NCBI GenBank assembly: GCA_949448405.1
Contig: CASTFX010000077.1
Coordinates: 1 to 6,171 of the forward strand
Source: an uncultured Clostridia bacterium
GTDB taxonomy: Bacteria > Bacillota > Clostridia > TANB77 > CAG-508
Length of the DNA: 6,171 nt
Direction: 5' to 3'
Part shown: piece after piece, positions 1-5,651 of the stretch
Layout of the letters: every line of letters begins with the position of its first letter
Position numbering within the stretch: position 1 is the stretch's first letter
Notes under the pieces: generated by a model
Database searches by the model: none
What the model was told of the DNA's origin: nothing
Seen by the model: the letters and a program-made list of their open reading frames with translations, nothing else
Translations under genes and position numbers: made by a program

Positions 1-1
1 A

Positions 2-466
2 GCAACATATATACTTGACAAAGAAAATGACTTAACAAAAGTAACAGACAAACCAATGGTAGAAAAAATACAAGACAAGATAGAATATGTATTTGATAAA
101 GCAAATGACTATGAAAGAATAAAAGAAAAATTAATAGGAGAAACATTTGAATATCAACCAAAATTTGACTATATCATAAACGGACTTTTAATGAGATATG
201 AGTCAAATCCAGACCTAATAAGGTTTTTAAGAGAATCAACAGGACTTATTATTACTACTTTCAATAAGAGTGGAACAAGAAACCTAAGAATTTTAAAACA
301 TGCATTAAATGACTTTAAAAAAGTATTTGAAATGGTTAGTAAAAACTATCCAAATACAAATAGTAGAGTATTACAAACAATGCTAATATTTACTATAGCA
401 GTTTCTTTTGAAATAAAGGCACGGAAAAATTACAAAAGACAAGTTCGTAAATATTTCAAACAATGA
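2..466 (+). CDS. KAP-like P-loop NTPase, middle part (5' end outside window, frameshifted at 3' end)
   Basis: The frame is open from base 2 with no ribosome-binding site before the ATG at 56, so this is the continuation of a gene that begins upstream; 56 should not be taken as the start. The sequence is helical and charged. A stretch around 274-310 (SGTRNLRILKHALNDFKKVF) resembles the Arg/Lys-rich helix that follows the ATPase core in KAP-type P-loop NTPases, but no Walker A or B motif is in view, so the family call is tentative. After the codon at 419-421 the frame becomes unlike the rest: it uses CGG and CGT, both very rare in its neighbours, and stops at 464-466. Frame +3 continues the protein naturally from 423, so residues encoded by 422-463 in this frame are probably not made. 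Function unknown; if it is KAP-like, a role in signalling or defence is possible but only inferred. Confidence 0.5.
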   Translation, partial: ATYILDKENDLTKVTDKPMVEKIQDKIEYVFDKANDYERIKEKLIGETFEYQPKFDYIINGLLMRYESNPDLIRFLRESTGLIITTFNKSGTRNLRILKHALNDFKKVFEMVSKNYPNTNSRVLQTMLIFTIAVSFEIKARKNYKRQVRKYFKQ

Positions 467-1385
467 AGAGTACAAAGCAATACTTGTATCTTCAAGAGTA
501 TTAATGGATAACAGACAATTTTATATTAAAGAATTTGATAACACATATTATTATAATTTCAAATCAGAATATAGATTTTTCAAATTTATTGAAATGTATG
601 TAAGAACAAGAATATTTGACATGAAAACCTTTAAAAAAGACATGGAAATGATAATAAGTACTGTAGATAGGTCAAATCTTCCAGGATATAAAAGATTACT
701 TACAGAAGAATATTGGAAAATAAGTGATGAGGACTTTGATAGAATTATAGATGAAATACTAGAAGATGTAAAAACAGGAAAGACAAGCTTAATAGAAAAT
801 GTAAAATTATTTATCTATTTTGATTACCTTATTAAAAAAGGATTAATAAAATATGATATAAAGCTAGTTAAAAATACTTTCATGAATGGAATGAATATAT
901 CATCACTAGTATCAGCATATTGCGATAATGTAGAAGATGAACTAGACACAATTGGAATAGGAGAAGCATCATCAGATGTTGAAGATATTTTAAGACACTT
1001 TAATACACTAAATTCAAAATTAAAAGACAGAATGTATATAGAAAAAGCAGATGCAATATTCAAATGTATACCTATGAAAATGGAAGAATTCTATGAGAGG
1101 TTTGATAAAGAATGTATGAATATACCAATATTCAAATATTACGATGTGTATCAGACATTCCAAAGATTATCTTGTGCAAGTAATGAAGACATAGTAACAA
1201 TAAAGGAAAAATTGCTAAATAGAGCAGATTTATTTACAAATGAAATAGAGCCAGAAATGAAAAACATTAAGCAATTAAAACAAGTAATAGATGATTATAC
1301 AAGAGGAAAAGAAAACAGCATAAAACTTGTTATGCTAAAAGATTTTTCAAAAGACTTAGGAAAAATTTTAGAGAAGTATATATAA
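423..1385 (+). CDS. C-terminal part of the same KAP-like protein, after a frameshift
   Basis: This frame is open from 417 (a TAA lies at 414-416) to the TAA at 1383-1385. An ATG at 504 gives 293 residues, but no Shine-Dalgarno precedes it, and the upstream codons 423-503 read as ordinary protein (GKITKDKFVNISNNEEYKAI), joining smoothly to the preceding frame at 421. I therefore read 2-1385 as one gene carrying one frame change. The product is soluble, rich in Lys, Glu, Asp and Ile, with many predicted helices and no membrane segment or signal peptide. It contains aromatic-rich blocks such as YYYNFKSEYRFFKF near its beginning. I recognise no catalytic motif. murD follows after 36 bases with no terminator or clear promoter between them, suggesting co-transcription. 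Confidence 0.55.
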   Translation, partial: GKITKDKFVNISNNEEYKAILVSSRVLMDNRQFYIKEFDNTYYYNFKSEYRFFKFIEMYVRTRIFDMKTFKKDMEMIISTVDRSNLPGYKRLLTEEYWKISDEDFDRIIDEILEDVKTGKTSLIENVKLFIYFDYLIKKGLIKYDIKLVKNTFMNGMNISSLVSAYCDNVEDELDTIGIGEASSDVEDILRHFNTLNSKLKDRMYIEKADAIFKCIPMKMEEFYERFDKECMNIPIFKYYDVYQTFQRLSCASNEDIVTIKEKLLNRADLFTNEIEPEMKNIKQLKQVIDDYTRGKENSIKLVMLKDFSKDLGKILEKYI

Positions 1386-1421
1386 TTCCAAAAAGAATTT
1401 TGAAAATTAGGATGTGAAAAA

Positions 1422-1847
1422 ATGAATGAGAAGTTAGAAGAATTTGAAAACTATTTGAAAAATAGAAGAGTAGCAATAATAGGTCTTGGAGTAAGTAATG
1501 TTCCATTACTTGAATATATGCATGAAAAAGGAGCAATAGTTACAACTTTTGATAATAGAAATATAGAAGATATTCCAAAAGATATATTTGATAAATTAAA
1601 AGAATATGAAGTAAAATATGTATTTGGGAAAGATGCTTTAAAAGAATTAGAAGGATTTGACATGATTTTCAGATCACCAAGTTGTATGCCAACCATTCCA
1701 GAGCTTGTAGAAGCAGAAAAACAAGGGGCAATTGTCACAACAGAAATAGAAATGCTTATAGAAATGTGTCCAGGAACAGTTAGGAGTAACAGGAAGCGAC
1801 GGAAAGACGACTACAACTTCATTAATATATCAAATACTAAAACATAA
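1422..1847 (+). CDS. murD: UDP-N-acetylmuramoylalanine--D-glutamate ligase MurD, N-terminal part (frameshifted)
   Basis: MurD adds D-glutamate to UDP-MurNAc-L-Ala using ATP, a cytoplasmic step of peptidoglycan precursor synthesis. This frame encodes the N-terminal Rossmann-like, UDP-binding domain: VAIIGLGVSN at residues 17-26, then FRSPSCMPTIPEL near 83-94 and the CPGTV end of the domain at 116-120. The start ATG has a modest AGGAT ribosome-binding site nine bases upstream. After codon 120 (1779-1781) this frame gives a basic nonsense tail (RSNRKRRK) to a stop at 1845-1847. The expected GVTGSDGKTTTT loop is instead read in frame +1 from 1783. The product of this frame alone would lack the whole ATPase domain and be inactive. 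Identity is certain; whether the break is real is not. Confidence 0.9.
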   Translation: MNEKLEEFENYLKNRRVAIIGLGVSNVPLLEYMHEKGAIVTTFDNRNIEDIPKDIFDKLKEYEVKYVFGKDALKELEGFDMIFRSPSCMPTIPELVEAEKQGAIVTTEIEMLIEMCPGTVRSNRKRRKDDYNFINISNTKT

Positions 1848-2811
1848 TGGATATAATTGTTACTTAGGAGGAAATATTGGAATACCCCTATTTACTAAAC
1901 TTAGAGAGATGAAATCAGAAGACTATATAGTACTTGAACTTAGTAGTTTCCAATTAATGAATATGAATATAAGTCCAAAGATATCTGTAATAACAAACAT
2001 TTCTCCAAATCACTTAAATGTACATTCATCTTATGAAGAGTATATAGATGCTAAAAAGAACATTTTTAAAAACCAAACTAGAGATGACATAGTAGTTTTA
2101 AACTATGACAATGATATAACAAGGGAAGCCTCAAAAGAAGCGGAAGGAAGAGTTATTTTCTTTAGTAGTAAAACTAAGATAGATGATGGAATAATACTAG
2201 ATGAAGATGTTATAAAAGAATGTAATGATAGAATAAGAAGACATATAATGAATACAAAGGATGTACTATTAAGAGGAAAACACAACTATGAAAATATATG
2301 TGCGGCAATAGCTGCAACAAAAACATTAGTTGATATAGATACACAAATTGAAGCTATAAAAGAATTCACAGGAGTGGAACACAGAATAGAATTTATAAGA
2401 GAAATAGACGAAGTGAAATGGTACAATGATTCAATAGGAACAAGTCCAACAAGAACTATTGCAGGATTAAACTCATTTGAAGAACCAATTGTATTAATAG
2501 CGGGTGGATATGATAAGCACTTAGACTATGCACCTATGGCAAAGCCTGTGTTAGATAATGTAAAGACTCTAATACTAATGGGGCAAACTGCTGAGAAAAT
2601 ATTTTTAGCAGTAAAAGAAGAAGGGGAAAAAGAAAATAAAAAAGTAGATACATACATGTGTGATACTTTAGAAGAGGCAGCAAGACTTGCTAAAAAATTC
2701 GCAGAACCTGGTGATGTAATTCTATTTTCTCCTGCAAGTGCAAGCTTTGATATGTTTAGAAACTTTGAAGAAAGAGGAAAGAAATTTAAAGAAATAGTAA
2801 ATAATATTTAA
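1783..2811 (+). CDS. murD: MurD, central ATPase and C-terminal domains (continuation after frameshift)
   Basis: From 1783 this frame reads the Mur-ligase ATP loop GVTGSDGKTTTT, then GGNIGIPL, LELSSFQL, the SPNHLNVH central-domain motif, and AKKNIF, which holds the lysine equivalent to the carbamylated lysine of this family. The C-terminal domain follows with GVEHRIEF, YNDSIGTSPTRT, IAGGYDKH and SPASASFDMF, then a stop at 2809-2811. Added to the 120 residues before the shift this gives about 462 residues, the normal MurD length, and every later domain is intact, so there is no further decay. An ORF counted from the ATG at 1909 would miss the ATP loop and has no ribosome-binding site, so 1909 is not a real start. 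The Asp usually found in NHLD is Asn here (NHLN), a tolerated variant in my recollection. Confidence 0.92.
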   Translation, partial: GVTGSDGKTTTTSLIYQILKHNGYNCYLGGNIGIPLFTKLREMKSEDYIVLELSSFQLMNMNISPKISVITNISPNHLNVHSSYEEYIDAKKNIFKNQTRDDIVVLNYDNDITREASKEAEGRVIFFSSKTKIDDGIILDEDVIKECNDRIRRHIMNTKDVLLRGKHNYENICAAIAATKTLVDIDTQIEAIKEFTGVEHRIEFIREIDEVKWYNDSIGTSPTRTIAGLNSFEEPIVLIAGGYDKHLDYAPMAKPVLDNVKTLILMGQTAEKIFLAVKEEGEKENKKVDTYMCDTLEEAARLAKKFAEPGDVILFSPASASFDMFRNFEERGKKFKEIVNNI

Positions 2812-2820
2812 CAATAAATA

Positions 2821-2867
2821 CCTCCTTAGCATATATATAGTTATATATGTGGAAGGAGGACTTTTTT
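2821..2867 (+). terminator. Hairpin plus T6 after murD that contains the next gene's Shine-Dalgarno
   Basis: Bases 2821-2827 (CCTCCTT) pair perfectly with 2853-2859 (AAGGAGG), and 2830-2837 with 2842-2849 (CATATATA with TATATATG), leaving a four-base loop at 2838-2841 and a small internal loop. Two bases later comes a run of six T (2862-2867), which ends directly at the ATG of the next gene. The layout is that of an intrinsic terminator for murD, yet its 3' arm is the ribosome-binding site of the downstream gene. It may terminate, hide the ribosome-binding site, or do both; the upper stem is all A/U except the C-G pair at 2830/2849, so it may be weak. Confidence 0.55.
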
Positions 2868-3509
2868 ATGTATAGAAACTATGAGGAATACATGCAAAGT
2901 GTATTAGGATATAATGCACCAAATAATGGTAATACATATATGGAACAAGATTATTATGATATGGCAAGAGTAAATCAAAATATGCAAGACGTAAATTCAC
3001 TTTATCCAGAGATTTATGGTATAGTGTATCCAGTAGTACAAAAAGTTTGTAGTAGAAGAAGCGGATATAGTATATCAAAAGAGCAAATAGAACAAATGGT
3101 AGATGAAGTTTACGATGTAGTAGAGCCAAGAGAAGAAATGGAAGATACAAGGGAAAATGTAAGAAATGGAGATGTAAAAAATCCAAGAGCAAAAGAAACT
3201 AGAAGACCTAGACCAACTAATTATTTAATGAGGGATTTAATAAAAATTCTTTTGTTAAGAGAATTACTATCAGGAGGTAGACCAGGAGGACATATGGGAC
3301 CAGGTCCAGGAGGTTTTAATCCAGGATTTATGCCAGGTATGCCAAATCCAGGAGGACCAGGTGGTCCAGGAGGAATGCCACCAATAATGAGACCACGGAA
3401 ATCCGAGAATGTTTTAAATTGTAGGGACGACAATTATCTAATTGACACTAACAAAAATGTAGGGGTGTGCATTGGTCATCCATATGAACTGTATACCTGT
3501 GTCAATTAA
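2868..3509 (+). CDS. Small protein with Gly/Pro/Met-rich tail; native end probably 3417
   Basis: The start is the ATG at 2868, eight bases after the AAGGAGG at 2853-2859; the in-frame ATG at 2847 lies upstream of that site and is rejected. The protein begins MYRNYEEYMQSVLGYN. It has an acidic and Tyr-rich first third, a helical part with SISKEQIEQMVDEVYDVVEP, a basic PRAKETRRPRPTNY linker and a hydrophobic helix MRDLIKILLLRELL, then a collagen-like tail of about 45 residues made of GGP, PGG and Met (about 3273-3395). I recall similar uncharacterised Clostridia proteins, possibly linked to spores or the cell surface, but cannot assign a role. Read literally the frame runs through CGG at 3396-3398 into intergenic palindromic repeats and stops at 3509. 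A frame change at 3396 instead gives GNPRMF and a stop at 3415-3417, a far more natural end of about 182 residues. Confidence 0.6.
   Translation: MYRNYEEYMQSVLGYNAPNNGNTYMEQDYYDMARVNQNMQDVNSLYPEIYGIVYPVVQKVCSRRSGYSISKEQIEQMVDEVYDVVEPREEMEDTRENVRNGDVKNPRAKETRRPRPTNYLMRDLIKILLLRELLSGGRPGGHMGPGPGGFNPGFMPGMPNPGGPGGPGGMPPIMRPRKSENVLNCRDDNYLIDTNKNVGVCIGHPYELYTCVN
3273..3395 (+). repeat. Low-complexity Gly-Pro-Met coding repeat
   Basis: Irregular tandem copies of CCAGGAGG-, CCAGGTGG- and CCAGGTATG-type units encode the Gly/Pro/Met tail of the preceding gene. These internal AGGAGG blocks look like Shine-Dalgarno sites but lie within the coding frame, and no convincing start codon with an open frame follows them. 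Confidence 0.7.
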
Positions 3510-3540
3510 ACGTAGGGGCGGAAATTAGCACGTCCGCTAT
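3419..3540. repeat. Cluster of degenerate GTAGGGG-type palindromic repeats
   Basis: Three units open with a shared head: TTGTAGGGACGA (from 3419), TGTAGGGGTGTG (from 3459) and CGTAGGGGCGGA (from 3511). The third folds as GCGGA (3518-3522) with TCCGC (3533-3537); the second can form a weaker GGGTG/CATCC stem. A 10-base inverted repeat, TAATTGACAC (3439-3448) and GTGTCAATTA (3499-3508), encloses the second unit. This resembles the short GTAGGGGCG palindromic repeats I remember from intergenic regions of gut Firmicutes. It is richer in GC than the surroundings and probably non-coding. Confidence 0.55.
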
Positions 3541-3542
3541 GC

Positions 3543-3583
3543 ATTTACTGGGGCTGATTTCCTTAAAATCAGCCCCAGTAAAT
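3543..3583. terminator. 18-bp perfect hairpin between convergent genes, candidate two-way terminator
   Basis: Bases 3543-3560 are the exact reverse complement of 3566-3583, with a five-base loop CCTTA; the core is GGGGCTGATTT with AAATCAGCCCC. It sits between the plus-strand gene ending near 3417 and the minus-strand gene ending at 3616, where a shared terminator would be expected. Neither side has a clean T run directly after the stem, so termination is likely but not certain; it may also be part of the adjoining palindromic repeat cluster. Confidence 0.5.
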
Positions 3584-3615
3584 CAAAATTCTAAATTAAT
3601 ATTATTGTTTTTTAT

Positions 3616-4077
3616 TTAGCAAGAACCGCAATTATTATTACAATTTTCTTCTGAGTTTCTTATATCACAAGGGTTTTTATCAAAACATTTATCACATTGA
3701 TCCATTTTAATACCCTTTAAACATTTACCTTTTCTGCTACCTCTAGCACAGATTTTGAAAGTTCTAACTTTGCTTACCCATACATCAATAGCATATTTCT
3801 TGTCTGGACAAAGAGGTCCGAAAACGAATTCTCCATGTTCATCAGTGAAAGTATGAGAAACAGGTTTTCTGATTTCTTCACCTTTTTCACAATCAACTTC
3901 AACAAGTTTTACAACAGCGTCTTTAACAGGTTCATGATAACAGTCTACTATAACACCATATATAACATTACGGTTATCTTCTGGAAGATTAATTTCTATA
4001 TCAAATTGTTTACCAGTTTCCATAAAACCATCTACTTCAACTACTGGGCATTTTTCATTGTTATTTTCATATTCCAT
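3616..4077 (-). CDS. Cysteine-rich protein with carboxypeptidase-regulatory-like domain
   Basis: This 153-residue protein starts at the ATG complementary to 4075-4077, with AAAGGA eleven bases upstream on the minus strand. Residues about 38-108 (IYGVIVDCYHEPVKDAVVKL through HTFTDEHGEFVFGPL to YAIDVWVSK) fit the carboxypeptidase-regulatory/transthyretin-like beta-sandwich: a G-x-V opening, a P-V-x-x-A-x-V strand and the T-D-x-x-G-x-F turn. There are 12 cysteines, six of them in the last 26 residues (DQCDKC, NPC, ENC, NNC, GSC), suggesting metal binding or cross-linking. No signal peptide or membrane segment is visible, so it is cytoplasmic or is incorporated in a structure such as a spore layer; that is inference. 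It is divergent from pyrB and convergent with the 2868 gene. Cellular role unknown; domain call fairly sure. Confidence 0.75.
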   Translation of the reverse strand: MEYENNNEKCPVVEVDGFMETGKQFDIEINLPEDNRNVIYGVIVDCYHEPVKDAVVKLVEVDCEKGEEIRKPVSHTFTDEHGEFVFGPLCPDKKYAIDVWVSKVRTFKICARGSRKGKCLKGIKMDQCDKCFDKNPCDIRNSEENCNNNCGSC

Positions 4078-4123
4078 AATTTTTTCAATCCTTTCTGATA
4101 CTTAGCTTGTATAAAGCTTAATA

Positions 4124-4132
4124 TATATTATG
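4124..4132 (-). promoter_or_regulatory. Possible sporulation-sigma-like -10 box for the cysteine-rich gene
   Basis: On the minus strand these bases read CATAATATA, which fits the CATANNNTA -10 pattern of the SigE/SigK group. I see no convincing partner -35 box, and such a motif arises readily by chance in DNA this AT-rich. Weak suggestion only. Confidence 0.15.
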
Positions 4133-4184
4133 ATTAAGTTTCGAAAATTGACATAAAAAAACAAAAAATAATCGTTAAAAATTG

Positions 4185-4213
4185 TTGAAAAAAGATTAGT
4201 AATATAATATAAT
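4185..4213 (+). promoter_or_regulatory. Sigma-A-type promoter of pyrB
   Basis: TTGAAA at 4185-4190 and a perfect TATAAT at 4208-4213 are 17 bases apart, about 30 bases before the pyrB start codon. A second TATAAT overlaps at 4203-4208, and a TTGACA lies further upstream at 4148-4153 without a well-spaced -10. Transcription would begin near 4220, leaving a leader of only about 20 bases, so there is no room for a leader attenuator. Confidence 0.6.
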
Positions 4214-4229
4214 GATAAAAATTTATCAT
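4212..4229. promoter_or_regulatory. Palindrome at the pyrB transcription start, possible operator
   Basis: ATGATAAA (4212-4219) and TTTATCAT (4222-4229) form a perfect 8-bp inverted repeat around AA. It touches the end of the -10 box, covers the predicted start of transcription and stops two bases before the GGAGG ribosome-binding site (4232-4236). A repressor bound here would block the promoter. In RNA it could only form a very small A/U hairpin. No regulator is encoded in the window. Confidence 0.35.
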
Positions 4230-4242
4230 ATGGAGGAAAAAT

Positions 4243-5145
4243 ATGAAACATGTATTAAGTAGTGATCAATACACAAGAGAAAGTCTAGAAGAAGTATTTG
4301 CTTTAGCCGATAAAGTAAGGACACACCAAGAAGAATACAAAAATAAGCTAGAAGACAAAATTATTGCAATAATGTTCTATGAACCAAGTACTAGGACAAG
4401 ATTATCATTTGAAACAGCTGCATTAAAATTAGGAGCAAAAATTATAACAACAGAAAATGCTGGAGAATTTTCATCAGCAGCAAAGGGAGAAACCATACAA
4501 GATACAGTAAATGTTATCTCAGGATATGCAGACGCATTAGTAATAAGACATAAGTCAGTTACATCAGCAATAGATGCAGCAAGTGTAGAAAAAATGCCAA
4601 TACTAAACGCAGGCGCAGGAAAAGGAGAACACCCAACACAAGCATTATTAGACCTTTATACAATAAAAAGAAAAAGGGGAAAAATAGATGGAGCAAAAGT
4701 TGCAATACTTGGCGATTTACTATATGGAAGAACAATACATTCATTAATTAAATTATTATCTTTATATGATAACATAGAAATATATGGATTAAGTAAAGAC
4801 GTATTTGCTTTACCACAAGAATACATAGATATGCTAAAATCAAGAGGAATAGAATATAAAAAATGTAACAGTTTTGATGAATTACCAAAAGATTTAGATG
4901 TTATCTATCACACAAGAATACAAGCAGAAAGATTTGAAGGAGACTTCGGAAAAGAAGAATTCATAATAAATAAAAAGGTTTTAGATACATTCTCAAGTAA
5001 TACAATATTAATGCATCCATTACCAAGAGTAATAGAAATATCAACAGATGTTGATGATGACCCAAGAGCTTGTTATTTTGAACAAGCACATAATGGTTTG
5101 TATGTACGTATGGCACTATTATTACAAGTATTAGATAGAGCATAA
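4243..5145 (+). CDS. pyrB: Aspartate carbamoyltransferase, catalytic chain
   Basis: PyrB joins carbamoyl phosphate and L-aspartate to form N-carbamoyl-L-aspartate, the committed step of de novo pyrimidine synthesis, as a cytoplasmic trimer with active sites between subunits. The 300 residues are complete and of normal length. Visible signatures: the carbamoyl-phosphate motif FYEPSTRTR at 45-53, the mobile loop SSAAKGE at 77-83 with the lysine contributed to the neighbouring active site, HPTQALLDLYT at 130-140, GDLLYGRT at 157-164, TRIQAER at 224-230 and HPLPR at 268-272. The start has GGAGG six bases upstream. The gene has its own promoter and a short leader. The usual clostridial partner pyrI (regulatory chain) is absent directly downstream, where composition changes abruptly. 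Two AGG codons, one inside STRTR, show that AGG is read as arginine here. Confidence 0.97.
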   Translation: MKHVLSSDQYTRESLEEVFALADKVRTHQEEYKNKLEDKIIAIMFYEPSTRTRLSFETAALKLGAKIITTENAGEFSSAAKGETIQDTVNVISGYADALVIRHKSVTSAIDAASVEKMPILNAGAGKGEHPTQALLDLYTIKRKRGKIDGAKVAILGDLLYGRTIHSLIKLLSLYDNIEIYGLSKDVFALPQEYIDMLKSRGIEYKKCNSFDELPKDLDVIYHTRIQAERFEGDFGKEEFIINKKVLDTFSSNTILMHPLPRVIEISTDVDDDPRACYFEQAHNGLYVRMALLLQVLDRA

Positions 5146-5152
5146 ATACAAT

Positions 5153-5181
5153 TTGATTTTTTATGTAAAATATGTTAGAAT
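5153..5181 (+). promoter_or_regulatory. Promoter of the unknown gene at 5232
   Basis: TTGATT at 5153-5158 and TAGAAT at 5176-5181 are 17 bases apart, and a TG one base before the -10 (5173-5174) makes an extended -10 element. It begins eight bases after the pyrB stop codon. Confidence 0.45.
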
Positions 5182-5198
5182 TTAAATATGCAAAATAA

Positions 5199-5213
5199 CT
5201 AGCATGGAGCTAG
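5199..5213. repeat. Small inverted repeat before the ribosome-binding site at 5218
   Basis: CTAGC (5199-5203) and GCTAG (5209-5213) are inverted around ATGGA, five bases before AGGAGGT. It could be a small leader hairpin or protein site, but at five base pairs it may be chance. Confidence 0.25.
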
Positions 5214-5231
5214 AATTAGGAGGTAGCCAGT

Positions 5232-5633
5232 ATGGTACCAGGTAAAATACTAACAAGCAAAGAAAGGGAAGCGAAACGGTTAATTGAGCAGTTCCTTGTG
5301 CCAGCATTCAAAGGCATGCGTAAGAAACTGCCAGAAGAGGTTGTCATATCTATATATGTCTCAGCCAGCGAAGAAGAAAAATATTTTGAGTTTATGACAG
5401 ATCTTCGCTACTGCATTGGCAAAAAGGATGATAGGTATAAACCTTATGGCGATAAGGACCAATACAATGAGCCGGATTCATACGACTACGCTTCAGGAAC
5501 AGATTGGAGCGTCTGGATGGAAGTCATTAAGATATTGCAGAATGAAAAAAGCAAGTACAATATCTCTATGGACTATGAGCCGGATGAAGAATGTCCTATA
5601 CACGTGCTTCACTTCTACCAAGAATTCATGTAA
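5232..5633 (+). CDS. Hypothetical protein, 133 residues, in higher-GC DNA
   Basis: A complete ORF with an AGGAGGT ribosome-binding site at 5218-5224, seven bases before the ATG, and its own likely promoter. The product is soluble: a basic, helical first part (LTSKEREAKRLIEQFLVPAF and GMRKKLPEEV), a beta-like stretch EVVISIYVSA, a charged central part with KKDDRYKPYGDKDQYNEPDSYDY written in the frame across 5424-5493, a Trp-containing SGTDWSVWMEVIKIL helix and an acidic end (DYEPDEECPIHVLHFYQEFM). No signal peptide, membrane helix or catalytic motif is visible and I do not recognise the family. Sampled 60-base lines of this gene are about 42-48 percent GC, against about 17 percent in a sampled line of pyrB, and it uses CTG, GGC and CGG freely. 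It is therefore probably horizontally acquired. Confidence 0.7.
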   Translation: MVPGKILTSKEREAKRLIEQFLVPAFKGMRKKLPEEVVISIYVSASEEEKYFEFMTDLRYCIGKKDDRYKPYGDKDQYNEPDSYDYASGTDWSVWMEVIKILQNEKSKYNISMDYEPDEECPIHVLHFYQEFM

Positions 5634-5651
5634 GGAGGTATTTGACCAAAA

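Noticed and set aside
1909..2811. An independent gene starting at ATG 1909
   Set aside because: No ribosome-binding site, and it would omit the GVTGSDGKTTTT loop that is encoded in the same frame from 1783.
2847..2867. ATG at 2847 as start of the Gly/Pro-tail gene
   Set aside because: It lies upstream of the AAGGAGG site and within the hairpin; the ATG at 2868 has ideal eight-base spacing.
3282..3380. Internal AGGAGG motifs as start sites of a small gene
   Set aside because: They are part of the repeated Gly/Pro codons, and no well-placed start with an open frame follows.
3221..3433. Minus-strand Gly/Pro-rich ORF opposite the 2868 gene
   Set aside because: It is the complement of the Gly/Pro repeat; no ribosome-binding site, and the plus-strand gene explains the composition.
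3419..3537. CRISPR array from the repeated GTAGGGG heads
   Set aside because: Only three degenerate units at uneven spacing, each partly palindromic, with no constant repeat length or spacers.
4098..4242. PyrR-type attenuator or riboswitch before pyrB
   Set aside because: The predicted leader is only about 20 bases and has no antiterminator/terminator pair or PyrR-binding hairpin.
4381..4401. AGG reassigned to another amino acid in this organism
   Set aside because: AGG encodes the first arginine of the invariant STRTR motif of PyrB, so it is read as arginine; only CGG remains in doubt.
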